From positions 124,001 through 188,000 of the forward strand of contig JACUUV010000001.1 in the NCBI GenBank assembly GCA_014859095.1: a stretch of DNA of 64,000 nt, given 5' to 3'. How positions within the stretch are numbered: the stretch's first letter is position 1; every line of letters begins with the position of its first letter. Under the pieces are notes generated by a model, which was not told where the DNA came from, did not search any database, and saw only the letters and a program-made list of their open reading frames with translations. The position numbers and the translations under genes were made by a program. Positions 23,372 through 32,959 of the stretch are shown one piece after another. The stretch is from Clostridia bacterium (GTDB lineage: Bacteria > Bacillota > Clostridia > Peptostreptococcales > Acidaminobacteraceae).

Positions 23372-25345
23372 TCATTTCATCGTTTTTATTTCCACTATCA
23401 TATCTCGGAGTTCGGCGGCACGTTCGAACTGGAGATGTTTGGATGCCTCGTACATCTCGAACTCAAGACTCTCGACATATTCTCTGCGTTCTTTTTTCGT
23501 CATTTTCTTGATTCGGTCCACCTCATAGATTGCATCGTCATCGGCGACAATGGTTGCTTCGATGACTTCCCTGATCGCTTTTATGATGCCTTGAGGCGTA
23601 ATGTTGTGCTCAATGTTGTATGCTTCTTGAATTGCTCTTCTTCTATTGGTTTCATCGATTGCGAACTTCATGGACTTGGTGATCACATTGGCGTACATGA
23701 TGACTCTTCCGTTGATATTTCTAGCGGCACGGCCAATGGTTTGAACAAGGGAAGTCTCCGATCTCAAAAAACCTTCCTTGTCCGCATCCAAAATTGCAAC
23801 CAAGGAGACTTCCGGCAAATCCAAACCTTCTCGCAACAGGTTGATTCCCACCAAAACGTCAAAGACACCTTTTCTGAAGTCTCTGATGATGGTCATGCGC
23901 TCCATTGTCTTGATCTCCGAGTGCATGTATCTGACTTTCACATCTATTTTTTTGAAATAGTCTGTCAAGTCTTCAGCCATTTTTTTAGTCAAGGTGGTCA
24001 CAAGAACGCGTTCGTTGATTGCAACACGCTTCATGATTTCGCCATATAGGTCGTCAATCTGATTTGTTGTCGGTCTTACTTCTATTTCAGGATCCACCAA
24101 TCCAGTAGGCCTTATGATCTGTTCAACTATTTTTTCGCTCTTCTCATATTCATACGGGCCTGGTGTGGCGCTCACATATAAAAGCTGATGGGCCAACGAT
24201 TCGAATTCCTCAAAGTTGAGAGGTCGATTGTCCATTGCCGAAGGCAAGCGAAAACCATAATCCACAAGAGACTGTTTTCTGGTCCTGTCACCGCCGAACA
24301 TTGCTCTGATCTGCGGTATGCTCACATGCGACTCGTCCACCACGATCAAAAAATCATCGGGAAAATAATCCAGCAGTGTATAGGGTCTACTGCCTGAAGG
24401 CCGCCCTGACAACACTCTCGAGTAATTTTCAATGCCTTGACAGAAGCCCATCTCTTTTAACATCTCAAGATCGTATTTGGTTCTTTGTTCAATGCGCTGT
24501 GCCTCAATCAACTTGTTGTTGTCCTTGAAGAACTTGACTTGATGCTCGAGTTCCTCTTCAATGACCTCGATCGCCGCTTCAAGTTTATCTTTGGGTGTCA
24601 CATAATGTGAAGCGGGATAAATCGTCAAATGTGTTCTGTATCCCAGAATTTCTCCTGTGAGCGCATTGACTTCGGCAATCCGATCCACCTCATCACCATA
24701 AAGTTCGATACGATAAGCACGCTCAAACTCATACGCAGGCATGACTTCAATCACATCTCCCCTGACTCTGAATGTGTTTCTGGTGAAGTTGATGTCATTT
24801 CTCATATATTGAATGTCTATGAGCCTATGCAGTATTTCTTCTCTCGATTTTTGCACTCCCGGTCTGACAGTAAGTGTCATGCTGGAGTAATCGATCGGGT
24901 CACCCAGTCCATAGATACAGGAAACGGATGCGACGATGATGACGTCTTTCCTCTCAAATAAAGCCGATGTGGCTGAGTGTCTTAATTTGTCAATCTCTTC
25001 ATTGATGGAGGCATCTTTTTCAATATATGTATCCGAGCGCGCGACATAAGCCTCTGGTTGGTAGTAATCATAATAACTCACAAAGAATTCCACGGCGTTG
25101 TCAGGGAAATACTCTTTAAATTCTGAAGCCAGCTGAGCGGCTAAAATCTTATTGTGTGCGATGACCAATGTCGGTTTTTGAACTTTTTCGATGATATTTG
25201 CCACAGTGAACGTTTTTCCGGAGCCAGTGACTCCCAGAAGTATATTGTGTTTCTTGTCGTCCATGATATCATCAGCAATTTGTTCTATGGCAAGGGGTTG
25301 GTCACCTGTAGGCTTATATTTGGAAACTACTTTGAATCGATCCAC
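23372..25345 (-). CDS. uvrB: excinuclease ABC subunit B
   Basis: About 657 residues. Walker [14 protein letters not shown], the damage-probing beta-hairpin ([15 protein letters not shown]), DEAD-like VVDESHV, the helicase motifs TIGRAARN and [10 protein letters not shown], and a C-terminal UVR helix pair. I prefer the GTG at 25345 because GGAGG then has seven-base spacing; the GTG at 25351 is almost in contact with the ribosome binding site. First gene of the uvrBAC operon, behind a strong promoter and a LexA box. Confidence 0.96.
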   Translation of the reverse strand: MDRFKVVSKYKPTGDQPLAIEQIADDIMDDKKHNILLGVTGSGKTFTVANIIEKVQKPTLVIAHNKILAAQLASEFKEYFPDNAVEFFVSYYDYYQPEAYVARSDTYIEKDASINEEIDKLRHSATSALFERKDVIIVASVSCIYGLGDPIDYSSMTLTVRPGVQKSREEILHRLIDIQYMRNDINFTRNTFRVRGDVIEVMPAYEFERAYRIELYGDEVDRIAEVNALTGEILGYRTHLTIYPASHYVTPKDKLEAAIEVIEEELEHQVKFFKDNNKLIEAQRIEQRTKYDLEMLKEMGFCQGIENYSRVLSGRPSGSRPYTLLDYFPDDFLIVVDESHVSIPQIRAMFGGDRTRKQSLVDYGFRLPSAMDNRPLNFEEFESLAHQLLYVSATPGPYEYEKSEKIVEQIIRPTGLVDPEIEVRPTTNQIDDLYGEIMKRVAINERVLVTTLTKKMAEDLTDYFKKIDVKVRYMHSEIKTMERMTIIRDFRKGVFDVLVGINLLREGLDLPEVSLVAILDADKEGFLRSETSLVQTIGRAARNINGRVIMYANVITKSMKFAIDETNRRRAIQEAYNIEHNITPQGIIKAIREVIEATIVADDDAIYEVDRIKKMTKKERREYVESLEFEMYEASKHLQFERAAELRDMIVEIKTMK

Positions 25346-25356
25346 AATCACTCCTC

Positions 25357-25370
25357 CAAACGTTTGTTCG
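25357..25370. promoter_or_regulatory. LexA (SOS) box of uvrBAC
   Basis: On the minus strand CGAAC-AAAC-GTTTG, one mismatch from the Gram-positive consensus CGAACNNNNGTTCG. It begins eight bases after the -10 box, over the start of transcription, and ends just before the ribosome binding site. Confidence 0.85.
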
Positions 25371-25377
25371 TATTTTT

Positions 25378-25406
25378 ATTATATCGGTTTCCATTTCCAT
25401 AGTCAA
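25378..25406 (-). promoter_or_regulatory. promoter of uvrBAC
   Basis: On the minus strand TTGACT (25406-25401), 17-bp spacer, TATAAT (25383-25378). Near-consensus sigma-A promoter. Confidence 0.88.
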
Positions 25407-25411
25407 TGCAG

Positions 25412-25447
25412 AAAAAAGGGCATATGTATGAATCATACATAATGCCC
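25412..25447 (-). terminator. terminator of the ftsEX-M23-S41 operon
   Basis: On the minus strand GGGCAT(T)ATGTATGA and TTCATACATATGCCC pair almost perfectly, followed by six T residues. Confidence 0.85.
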
Positions 25448-25463
25448 CCATTTCAGTACTTTC

Positions 25464-25661
25464 TTATTGTACCCCCCACCATGTCAAATAAGCAATTAAA
25501 CCGATCACTATGACTGTAATGCTAAGTGCTACTGTCACAACAATCTTTTTACTGTCATGAATCGATGATTGGTCTTCACCTTTATAAATTTCCGTTTTAG
25601 TCAATCCTTCAACCATTTCCTTGATCGTGTCCACTTCCATTCTGATTTTTTGAGTATTCAT
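25464..25661 (-). CDS. small single-pass membrane protein (65 aa)
   Basis: The ATG at 25661 follows AAGGAG with five-base spacing; a GTG two codons upstream overlaps that site. The first 40 residues are charged and polar (VDTIKEMVEGLTKTEIYKGED), then one membrane helix (VVTVALSITVIVIGLIAYL) ends with TWWGVQ at the C terminus. This is a tail-anchored arrangement. It follows the S41 protease by 22 bp and is followed by a terminator, so it belongs to that operon. No family recognised. Confidence 0.7.
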   Translation of the reverse strand: MNTQKIRMEVDTIKEMVEGLTKTEIYKGEDQSSIHDSKKIVVTVALSITVIVIGLIAYLTWWGVQ

Positions 25662-25683
25662 ATTCACTCCTTGATCAAAAGTA

Positions 25684-26907
25684 TCAGTTCAATTTTTCAC
25701 TCAAGACCTCGATTGCCCTTTGTAATTGATTGTCATCTTCATCCGTTGGAGACTCGAGTTCAAAATAAGATTCGTCCATTTCAATGAATATGTCCGGTTC
25801 TATTCCGATACCGTGAATGTTCATCCCGTTCGGAGTGAAATATTGTGATGTCGTCAATTTAAAACCGGTATTCAGGTCATAGGGTTTGACGATTTGGACG
25901 ACCCCTTTCCCAAAAGTCGTGGTGCCTATGATGGTAGCTGCTCCATGATCTTTGAGTGCTCCTGTCAGAATCTCGGATGCACTTGCCGATCCGCCATCTG
26001 TCAGGACGACCCACTCGACATCATATTTTTTGGCATCTGAATAAAATTCCTCATTGTCGCCATTCCTACCCTCTGTGTAGACAATCATCTTTTTCCCAAG
26101 CATCAAATCCGCAATTTTGACACATTGACTCAAATAGCCACCTGGATTTTGTCTCAAGTCAAGAACAATACCCTTTGCACCGGCACCGATAAGATCTTTG
26201 GTATGTTGATCAAATTCACTTGCTGAATTGTCATCAAACATCGAGAGCCTTAAATAACCCATTTGATCATCCAACATTCTTGACTTAACGACCTTTATGT
26301 CTATCCACGCACGTATGATTTCGACATCAAATGTGGTATCTTTGGAAGGTCTGTATATTGTTAGAGTAACAGGTGTGCCAGGTTCTCCCTTGATGATTTT
26401 GATTGCCCCATCCATAGTATCCGCATTAAAAGGGTCTCCATTTACAGCGGTTATGATATCTTTCGCAACCAAGCCCACTTTATCGGCAGGTGTGTCTTCT
26501 ATAGGTGAGACGATTTCAATCTGATTTTTGTCATTTGGAGTCAGATAGATTCCGATTCCAGGATATTCACCTGTCGACGATTCCATGTAGCTTTTGAACT
26601 CATCTGAATTCATATAGACTGAATATGGATCATTTAAAATCTCAAACAATCCTTTTTTCATGCCCTCAATCAAAATATCATCATTGATATCGAGATAATA
26701 ATTTTTCAAAATATAGTTTTTCAAGTCTTCAACTTCACCGTATTTTTCATAAAATGTTCTATAATCATCCATATCTTTTTGGTTGATGACCAATTTGTCA
26801 CCGACGTTTATTTGAATGAATGAAGTCACAAAAAATGTGGTAGTGGCAGTTATGAGAACAAGGAATACACTTAGTACGATCACAAACGATTTTTTCAATT
26901 CATACAC
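25684..26907 (-). CDS. S41-family carboxy-terminal processing protease
   Basis: 407 residues. N-terminal membrane segment (FVIVLSVFLVLITATTTFF), a PDZ domain (GIGIYLTPNDKNQIEIVSP...AVNGDPF) and a C-terminal S41 catalytic domain: LDLRQNPGG, TDGGSASASEI (nucleophile Ser) and GTTTFGKGVVQ (catalytic Lys). CtpA-like proteases act outside the membrane and often cleave or activate cell-wall hydrolases. Directly downstream of the M23 hydrolase gene (1 bp gap) and ftsEX, which fits this role. Confidence 0.93.
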   Translation of the reverse strand: MYELKKSFVIVLSVFLVLITATTTFFVTSFIQINVGDKLVINQKDMDDYRTFYEKYGEVEDLKNYILKNYYLDINDDILIEGMKKGLFEILNDPYSVYMNSDEFKSYMESSTGEYPGIGIYLTPNDKNQIEIVSPIEDTPADKVGLVAKDIITAVNGDPFNADTMDGAIKIIKGEPGTPVTLTIYRPSKDTTFDVEIIRAWIDIKVVKSRMLDDQMGYLRLSMFDDNSASEFDQHTKDLIGAGAKGIVLDLRQNPGGYLSQCVKIADLMLGKKMIVYTEGRNGDNEEFYSDAKKYDVEWVVLTDGGSASASEILTGALKDHGAATIIGTTTFGKGVVQIVKPYDLNTGFKLTTSQYFTPNGMNIHGIGIEPDIFIEMDESYFELESPTDEDDNQLQRAIEVLSEKLN

Positions 26908-26908
26908 C

Positions 26909-28042
26909 TCAATTTCCTTTTACATAAGTTAATGGTTCTACATATTCCCCGTTCATACGTACCTCAAAATGCAAATGTGGTCCGGTTGAATAACCGGTAC
27001 TTCCCAATAATGCGATATTATCCCCTTTTTTCACTACTGAACCAACTGAAACATTTATGGAATCATTATGTGCGTAAAGCGTGGTATATCCGCCTCCATG
27101 GTCAATTATGATCGCTTTGCCGTAGCTACCGAACCAGTTGGCATAGACGACGGTTCCCGTTTGTGCGGCAACAATAGGTGTGCCCCTCGGTCCTGCAATA
27201 TCGATTCCCGTATGCATCTTGTACTGTTTGGAAATCGGATGCAGTCGATTGCCGAACGGAGATGTGATCATGTAATGACCCGGTACAGGCCACATCATTT
27301 CGCCACCGACATATGTTGCGGCCAATTCCAGATTCTTGATGATTTCAGTCAATTTGTTGGCTTCATCAAGCAATGCGTCTTCCATCTCGACCAACGCGAC
27401 TTCGTCATTGATCAACTCTTTTTTATAGGCGATCAAATTATTGAGCGCTACATTGAGCTCGTTCTGTTTTGTGATCTTATTTTTGAAAAGTGCCAGCAAA
27501 TCATCTTTTATAATTTCCAACTCCACTTTTTTCTGCTCGATGATATCCCTTTGTTCTTTTAAGGATTGAATCAGATTTTGGTCGTGCACGAGAATTTTCT
27601 GGAGCATATCGATTCTGGACAGCAAATCCGTGAAATCCTCAGCTCCGAAAAGGACCTCCAAATACCCAACAGATCCAGTCTTGTACATGACCCGGAGTCT
27701 TTGGTTCAAAAGTTCATTTTTATCGGCGATCTTGATTTCAGCCTCTGCCAGTTCATCTGTCTTTACAATGATTGCACTTTCAGTCGCCTTGATTTCTCCA
27801 TCGAGATCTATGATTTCTTTTTCAAGTGTTTTGACTTGAGTCGTGACATTTCTGATTTTTTGATTGGTTTCCGATTGAAGGCTTTGGTTGTTGTCAATCG
27901 ATGCATCGAGTTCTTCCATTTGTATTCTGAGTTCTTCGAGTTCACGTTCTCTTCTTTTGATTTCATCATTTGCAGAAACGATACCTGTAAAAGTGATGGT
28001 GAAAATCAAAAGTAGGATCAATCCGCTTCGGATCTGTCTCAT
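26909..28042 (-). CDS. M23 peptidoglycan hydrolase with coiled coil (EnvC-like)
   Basis: About 377 residues. Signal peptide (SGLILLLIFTITFTGIVSA), then a coiled coil of about 200 residues rich in Glu/Leu/Lys, then a LytM domain: HTGIDIAGPRGTP (metal His and Asp), VVYANWFGSYGKAI, LYAHN and GPHLHFEV (HxH). All metal ligands are present, so it should be an active endopeptidase, unlike many EnvC proteins. It presumably docks on FtsX and cuts septal or lateral wall. Start chosen at ATG 28042 with GGGGGGTG upstream; an ATG at 28048 is possible. Confidence 0.9.
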   Translation of the reverse strand: MRQIRSGLILLLIFTITFTGIVSANDEIKRRERELEELRIQMEELDASIDNNQSLQSETNQKIRNVTTQVKTLEKEIIDLDGEIKATESAIIVKTDELAEAEIKIADKNELLNQRLRVMYKTGSVGYLEVLFGAEDFTDLLSRIDMLQKILVHDQNLIQSLKEQRDIIEQKKVELEIIKDDLLALFKNKITKQNELNVALNNLIAYKKELINDEVALVEMEDALLDEANKLTEIIKNLELAATYVGGEMMWPVPGHYMITSPFGNRLHPISKQYKMHTGIDIAGPRGTPIVAAQTGTVVYANWFGSYGKAIIIDHGGGYTTLYAHNDSINVSVGSVVKKGDNIALLGSTGYSTGPHLHFEVRMNGEYVEPLTYVKGN

Positions 28043-28055
28043 ATTCATCACCCCC

Positions 28056-28949
28056 CTAAACATTCAAGTACTTGCGCATTGACCAAATACTGCCAAGTGC
28101 ACCAATACCTGCGCCAATGACCACAAATAGAAAGACAATATCACTCATGAGCGCTTCCGGTCTAATGACGTATACTGAAATGATGGCATAAAAATCTGAA
28201 CCGAGCACTTCGTATATATAATCATATCCAAGCCTGATCATGCCGGCTGCTATACCCGCGCCCATCAAACCCAACAGGGTTCCTTCCGTCAGGAAAGGCC
28301 ATCTGATGAACCAGTTTGTCGCTCCAACATATTTCATGATATTGATTTCACGTTGTCTCGCGTTGACTGCGAGTTTTATGGTGTTGTGAATGATGAAAGT
28401 GGAAATGCCAATCAAAACAAAGATGACAATCATACCTGTTTTTCTGATCACTTCTGTGGCGGCGAGCAATTTTTCAACGATATCCTGATAGGATTTGATT
28501 TCCTCTATCCCTTGAAGGACCTGCATTTGCTTAAGGACGCTCTCGGAATAGTAAATATCCTTCAAATAGACGACCAAAGAACTCGGAAGAGGGTTTTCCT
28601 CCAAACCTTCAAGAAGATACGCATTGTCTTTCCATGAGGATTTCATGTTGAGCAGTGCATCGCTTTTACTTTCATATACGACCTCGGCCACGCCTTCGAA
28701 GCCTTCTATCGTGCTTTTCAATTCCTGAATGTCTTCTGCTGTTGCCGTTTCAGCCATATAGGCCTGTATAGAGTCGAATTGATCTTTGGCGGATTGTGCG
28801 ATGGAGTTGATATTGATTATGATGGCGAAAATAATCCCCAATATAATCAATGTCGCTGCCACGGAAGTCACAGAAGCTATACTCATCAGCCTGTTGCGCC
28901 AAAGACTTTTTATAGCTTCTTTCAATGTAAATAATGGTCTAATCGTCAT
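28056..28949 (-). CDS. ftsX: cell division protein FtsX
   Basis: About 297 residues, starting MTIRPLFTLKEAIKSLWRN, with four membrane segments (one near residue 25, three in the C-terminal half) and a large extracellular loop between the first two, the FtsX pattern. It forms a complex with FtsE and controls a peptidoglycan hydrolase outside the cell. I chose the ATG at 28949 (GGGAG nine bases upstream); an ATG at 28955 is also possible. It overlaps the end of ftsE. Confidence 0.94.
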   Translation of the reverse strand: MTIRPLFTLKEAIKSLWRNRLMSIASVTSVAATLIILGIIFAIIININSIAQSAKDQFDSIQAYMAETATAEDIQELKSTIEGFEGVAEVVYESKSDALLNMKSSWKDNAYLLEGLEENPLPSSLVVYLKDIYYSESVLKQMQVLQGIEEIKSYQDIVEKLLAATEVIRKTGMIVIFVLIGISTFIIHNTIKLAVNARQREINIMKYVGATNWFIRWPFLTEGTLLGLMGAGIAAGMIRLGYDYIYEVLGSDFYAIISVYVIRPEALMSDIVFLFVVIGAGIGALGSIWSMRKYLNV

Positions 28950-29625
28950 AGCCATACACTCCCACTTTGTCATCTCTGGCAACCTCACCGTTTTCCAGTG
29001 CTATTACCCTTTTCTTCATAATGTCTACAATTTCTCGGTCGTGAGTCGCCATAAGAATTGTGGTACCTCTACGGTTGATGGTACGTAGTACTTTCATGAT
29101 TTCCCATGAGGTATCCGGATCCAAGTTACCCGTAGGTTCATCAGCGATCAAAATGGGTGGATTATTGATCATGGACCTTGCAATGGAAACTCTTTGTTGC
29201 TCTCCACCAGACAATTGGTTGGGATAAAAGTTGCCCTTACCGGAAAGTCCTACCAGTGCCAAAATCATCGGTACTTGTTTTCTGATGTTTCTTTGTGGTG
29301 TGCCAAGTATTTCCATGGCAAAAGCTATGTTTTCATAAACTGTTTTATTTGGCAACAATCTGAAATCCTGGAAGACGACACCGACTTTACGTCTCAAAAA
29401 AGGCACCTTTCTACGATGCATCTTATTGATCAGCAGATCATCCACGGTAACTTTTCCAGTGGTCACATTGACTTCTTTTAAAATTGCTTTGATAAAAGTT
29501 GATTTGCCGGCACCGCTCGGTCCCACCAAAAAAACGAATTCACCCTTGTCTATTCTCACATTGACGTTGTTTAGCGCCATTACACCGTTGTCATATCTTT
29601 TAGAGACGTTGCTAAATTCAATCAT
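28939..29625 (-). CDS. ftsE: cell division ATP-binding protein FtsE
   Basis: 228 residues. Walker A VGPSGAGKSTFI, Q-loop VVFQDFRLLP, signature LSGGEQQRVSIAR, Walker B LIADEPTGNLD and the His switch (ATHDREI). AGGAGAG precedes the ATG. First gene of the operon ftsE-ftsX-M23 hydrolase-S41 protease. Confidence 0.96.
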   Translation of the reverse strand: MIEFSNVSKRYDNGVMALNNVNVRIDKGEFVFLVGPSGAGKSTFIKAILKEVNVTTGKVTVDDLLINKMHRRKVPFLRRKVGVVFQDFRLLPNKTVYENIAFAMEILGTPQRNIRKQVPMILALVGLSGKGNFYPNQLSGGEQQRVSIARSMINNPPILIADEPTGNLDPDTSWEIMKVLRTINRRGTTILMATHDREIVDIMKKRVIALENGEVARDDKVGVYGYDD

Positions 29626-29766
29626 AGTACTCTCCTAATCCAAAGTTCGTTATTATTCATTATAAACAATTCACAGTAAACCGTAAACCCTAATACTTAT
29701 TATACCTGTACTTTTAAGCATTTTTAATAGTATAATTATTAAATAAATATTACAGGAGGCCATACG

Positions 29767-30336
29767 ATGGAACTAAAAAAAGCTCTGCGTAAAGAGGTGC
29801 TCACCAAACGGACGCATTTAAGCGAATACGAATGGAAATCAAAGAGCGAAAGCATTGCAAATGAACTACTCAAACTGGATATAGTAAACCAAGCGAAAAA
29901 TATCGCTTCTTTTGTAGATTTCAGAAATGAGGTTTCGACAGACGCCATCAACAGATGGATTCTCTCAAGTGGAAAATCGCTTTTTTTGCCGCTGATTGAC
30001 ATGAAAAGTCGAACTATGACTTTTTACAAAATCATGGATCTGAACGAATTGGTGCGAAGCAACTACGGTATAATGGAACCGAATCCTTCTATCCATGAAA
30101 TTATTGACCCACACCGGATTGAACTGTTCATTACTCCGGGTATAGCCTTCGACCCGAACGGTTATCGGTTGGGCTATGGGGGTGGTTTTTATGATCATCT
30201 TTTTGCGGGTTTAGGGATAGAAATTCCTAAAATCGGACTGGCTTTCGATCTGCAATGTGTAACAGATTTGCCACTTGAGCCTTTCGATATGCGCATTACC
30301 CATTTGGTCACTGAATATGGTGTGAAAAAATTTTGA
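29767..30336 (+). CDS. fau: 5-formyltetrahydrofolate cyclo-ligase
   Basis: 189 residues. LKKALRKEVLTKR at the N terminus, FVDFRNEVST, then the family signature RLGYGGGFYDHL. The enzyme converts 5-formyl-THF to 5,10-methenyl-THF with ATP. AGGAGG precedes the ATG. Monocistronic and divergent from ftsE; the 141-bp gap presumably holds both promoters. Confidence 0.93.
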   Translation: MELKKALRKEVLTKRTHLSEYEWKSKSESIANELLKLDIVNQAKNIASFVDFRNEVSTDAINRWILSSGKSLFLPLIDMKSRTMTFYKIMDLNELVRSNYGIMEPNPSIHEIIDPHRIELFITPGIAFDPNGYRLGYGGGFYDHLFAGLGIEIPKIGLAFDLQCVTDLPLEPFDMRITHLVTEYGVKKF

Positions 30337-30358
30337 GATTTGGATTTCTGTCAACAAT

Positions 30359-30397
30359 AAGAGATGGTGAGACCCGATTAGATCCCACCATCTCTTT
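30359..30397. terminator. shared terminator of fau and the Lon-like gene
   Basis: AGAGATGGTG and CCACCATCTCT form a long stem with a 15-base loop; T-rich on the plus strand and A-rich before the stem, so it can act in both directions between convergent genes. Confidence 0.85.
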
Positions 30398-30404
30398 TTA
30401 TTTT

Positions 30405-32840
30405 TCAATGCTCTTTACTTGTTGTACTTTTACTTGAGGATTTTGAAGAGGCTTTGGCATCTTTTGCCAATGTTTTCAACCGTTGATCCACAAGAGCGTA
30501 AATGGTGCCCGCCTGAAATTCTCCTGACTTTAGTCGCTTTCCGGGCTTTCGGTCCGTCAATATTTCTATGCCCTCATCCACATGAGAAATTGCCCAGATG
30601 TGAAATTTTCCCTTCTTGACAGCCTGAACAACTTCATCGTCAAGCATTAGATTCTTGACGTTTTGAATTGGAATGATCACACCTTGGTCACCGTTGAACC
30701 CTTTATGTTTGCAAACCTTATAATAGCCTTCGATTTTTTCATTCACGCCACCTATGGGTTGAATGAAGCCCCTTTGATTGACTGACCCTGTAACCGCAAT
30801 CGATTGATTGATTGGGACTCCTGAAAGGTCCGACAACAATGCATAGAGTTCCGTACTGGATGCGCTATCTCCGTCGATTCCGGAATAGAGTTGTTCAAAT
30901 ACGATACTTGCCGTCAAAGCCAGAGGTTTGTCCTGAGCGAACATACGTCCCAAAAATCCAGTCAGGATCATTACTCCCTTATCATGGATTTTCCCACTTG
31001 TTCGCGCTTCGCGTTCGATATTGATGATGCCTTGTCTGCCTTGATATGTGGATACGGTGATTTTAGATGGTTTCCCAAAACTGTACTGACCGACACCAAT
31101 AACCGCCAATCCATTGATTTCACCTACTTTAAATCCATCAACATCAATCAGGTATATGCCTTCGTCAAACATTTCGAGCATATTTTCTTCGTATTTGTTT
31201 GCCCTGAGCCATTTTTCCTCAAGTGCTTTCTGCACATGTGCTCTGCCCACGGTATTTTCCTTATAATAATTTGCCCACGCATCCGACTCGATGATCAGAT
31301 CTCCCAATGTCTTGAGATGAGCGGTCAATTTCCCTTGATTGTCCGCCAGTCTTGTGGCATGTTCCACTAAAAGCGCCACAGCTCCAGGGGTGAAATGATT
31401 GAGACTCTCCATTTGACATTTGGTGGTGACGAATCTCGCGAACTTCTGAATACTCTCATGATCTCGATCCATATCCACATCAAAATCCGCCATTACCTTG
31501 AACAACTTTTGAAACTCCTCATCGTATTCGTTTAAAATCAAATAAGTATAATAATCTCCGATGATAATGACTTTCACATCAATTGGAATCGGACCGGGTT
31601 TGATGGTCTGAGACACCAAAGCACCAGAAAAAGCCGCACGGGAATCAATGGAAACCGACTCGTCCAGAAGGCTTCTCTTTAGGCTCTTCCATGCAAATGC
31701 ATTGGTTAGGATATCTTTTGCCAGCAAAATAAGGTACCCGCCATTCGCTCGATGTAGCGCACCAGGTTTGATCATCGTGAAGTCTGTTTTCATGACGCCC
31801 ATCTCATTGACGTATTCTATGCTGCCCGCGAGATTATAATATGTCGGATTGGATTCGAAAACGACAGGTGCCCTTTTGACTTCACTATTGTCCACAAATA
31901 GATTGATTCTATAGCGTTCAAAAAATGTTTCATTGTTTTCCTGAGTCATCGCCAAGATTGCAAGAGGATTGCTTTCATCAACTTCAGAATCCTTTTCTTT
32001 AAAATGTTCGAGATTTTCAACAATGTCATCTTCCAATAGTTCAATGTATCTCTTGATCTCATCATTTTCTTTATGTTTTTCCTTGATGCTGTCCAGATGA
32101 AATTTGACCAAGTGCCTGCCCATTTGCTCGTCCAGGCTTTTCAATCTCAATCTTAGGTTTTCTTCTTCAATCCTAAGCTTGTTGAACAGGTCAATAGTTT
32201 CCAGACTCAATTTTTGCGAGCTTTCAAGCAATGTCTCATACTCTTTTTGGGTGATTGAGTTATACGCTTCCTCGCTCATGGGCTTGCCCTCTTTTAGTGG
32301 AATGCTCACTATGCCCTTTTCTGTGAGAGAAAACACAAAACCATATTTTTCCCCAAGATCATTGAGATTTTCGACGATATTGTTCGACTTGATATTGTAT
32401 TCCTCAACCAACTTTTGTCTCGCATTCTCATAATCCCTGCTCGAAAATATCTCTATGATGCCTCTCCTAAGGAAACGGATGGCGCGATTGACTCTATTGA
32501 TGAAATTTTTGGCTTGCCCATTCTCGATTTTGATGGCGATCGGGTGATATGGATCTTTGAAATTATTGACATAGACCCAGTCACTTGGAGCGGGTCTTTT
32601 GATGGCCTGTTCTTCAGCCAACATATTCACAAAACTGTTTCTTCCTGTTCCCCAAGGTCCCGACACGTAGATGTTGTATCCCTTCTTGGTGACATCCAGC
32701 CCGAATTGCAGTGCTTTTTTTGCCCGCTCCTGACCTATGATTCCTCTGATGGGTACAAGTTCTTCCGTTGTGCTGAAGTCAAATACGGATTCATCACATT
32801 TGTTGTATAATTGCTCCGGTTTAAGTTTCAAAATTTCCAT
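30405..32840 (-). CDS. Lon-family ATP-dependent protease (LonB/LonC-like)
   Basis: 811 residues. N-terminal AAA part with IIGQERAKKAL, VSGPWGTGRNSFVN (Walker A variant GPWGTGRNS, with Arg in place of Lys), a long helical insertion at about residues 150-300, then LHRANGGYLIL and the rest of the AAA module. The C-terminal Lon protease domain has DGDSASSTELYALLS (catalytic Ser) and GGVNEKIEGY (catalytic Lys). There is no N-terminal LAN domain as in LonA. The Walker A Lys replacement is seen in this subfamily and questions whether it hydrolyses ATP. GGAGG precedes the ATG. Confidence 0.88.
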   Translation of the reverse strand: MEILKLKPEQLYNKCDESVFDFSTTEELVPIRGIIGQERAKKALQFGLDVTKKGYNIYVSGPWGTGRNSFVNMLAEEQAIKRPAPSDWVYVNNFKDPYHPIAIKIENGQAKNFINRVNRAIRFLRRGIIEIFSSRDYENARQKLVEEYNIKSNNIVENLNDLGEKYGFVFSLTEKGIVSIPLKEGKPMSEEAYNSITQKEYETLLESSQKLSLETIDLFNKLRIEEENLRLRLKSLDEQMGRHLVKFHLDSIKEKHKENDEIKRYIELLEDDIVENLEHFKEKDSEVDESNPLAILAMTQENNETFFERYRINLFVDNSEVKRAPVVFESNPTYYNLAGSIEYVNEMGVMKTDFTMIKPGALHRANGGYLILLAKDILTNAFAWKSLKRSLLDESVSIDSRAAFSGALVSQTIKPGPIPIDVKVIIIGDYYTYLILNEYDEEFQKLFKVMADFDVDMDRDHESIQKFARFVTTKCQMESLNHFTPGAVALLVEHATRLADNQGKLTAHLKTLGDLIIESDAWANYYKENTVGRAHVQKALEEKWLRANKYEENMLEMFDEGIYLIDVDGFKVGEINGLAVIGVGQYSFGKPSKITVSTYQGRQGIINIEREARTSGKIHDKGVMILTGFLGRMFAQDKPLALTASIVFEQLYSGIDGDSASSTELYALLSDLSGVPINQSIAVTGSVNQRGFIQPIGGVNEKIEGYYKVCKHKGFNGDQGVIIPIQNVKNLMLDDEVVQAVKKGKFHIWAISHVDEGIEILTDRKPGKRLKSGEFQAGTIYALVDQRLKTLAKDAKASSKSSSKSTTSKEH

Positions 32841-32925
32841 AGGACCTCCGTTCTATCATTACCTATTCTGTTATAACATTTCTGTTATTTTGTTTCTACC
32901 CCGATTTCATGCATTAACAACAAAA

Positions 32926-32955
32926 AAAGATTGTGGCCATAAGCCACAATCCAAA
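32926..32955 (-). terminator. terminator of the S1-domain gene
   Basis: On the minus strand GATTGTGGC-TTATG-GCCACAATC followed by seven T residues, just after the stop codon at 32960. Confidence 0.88.
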
Positions 32956-32959
32956 GCAA

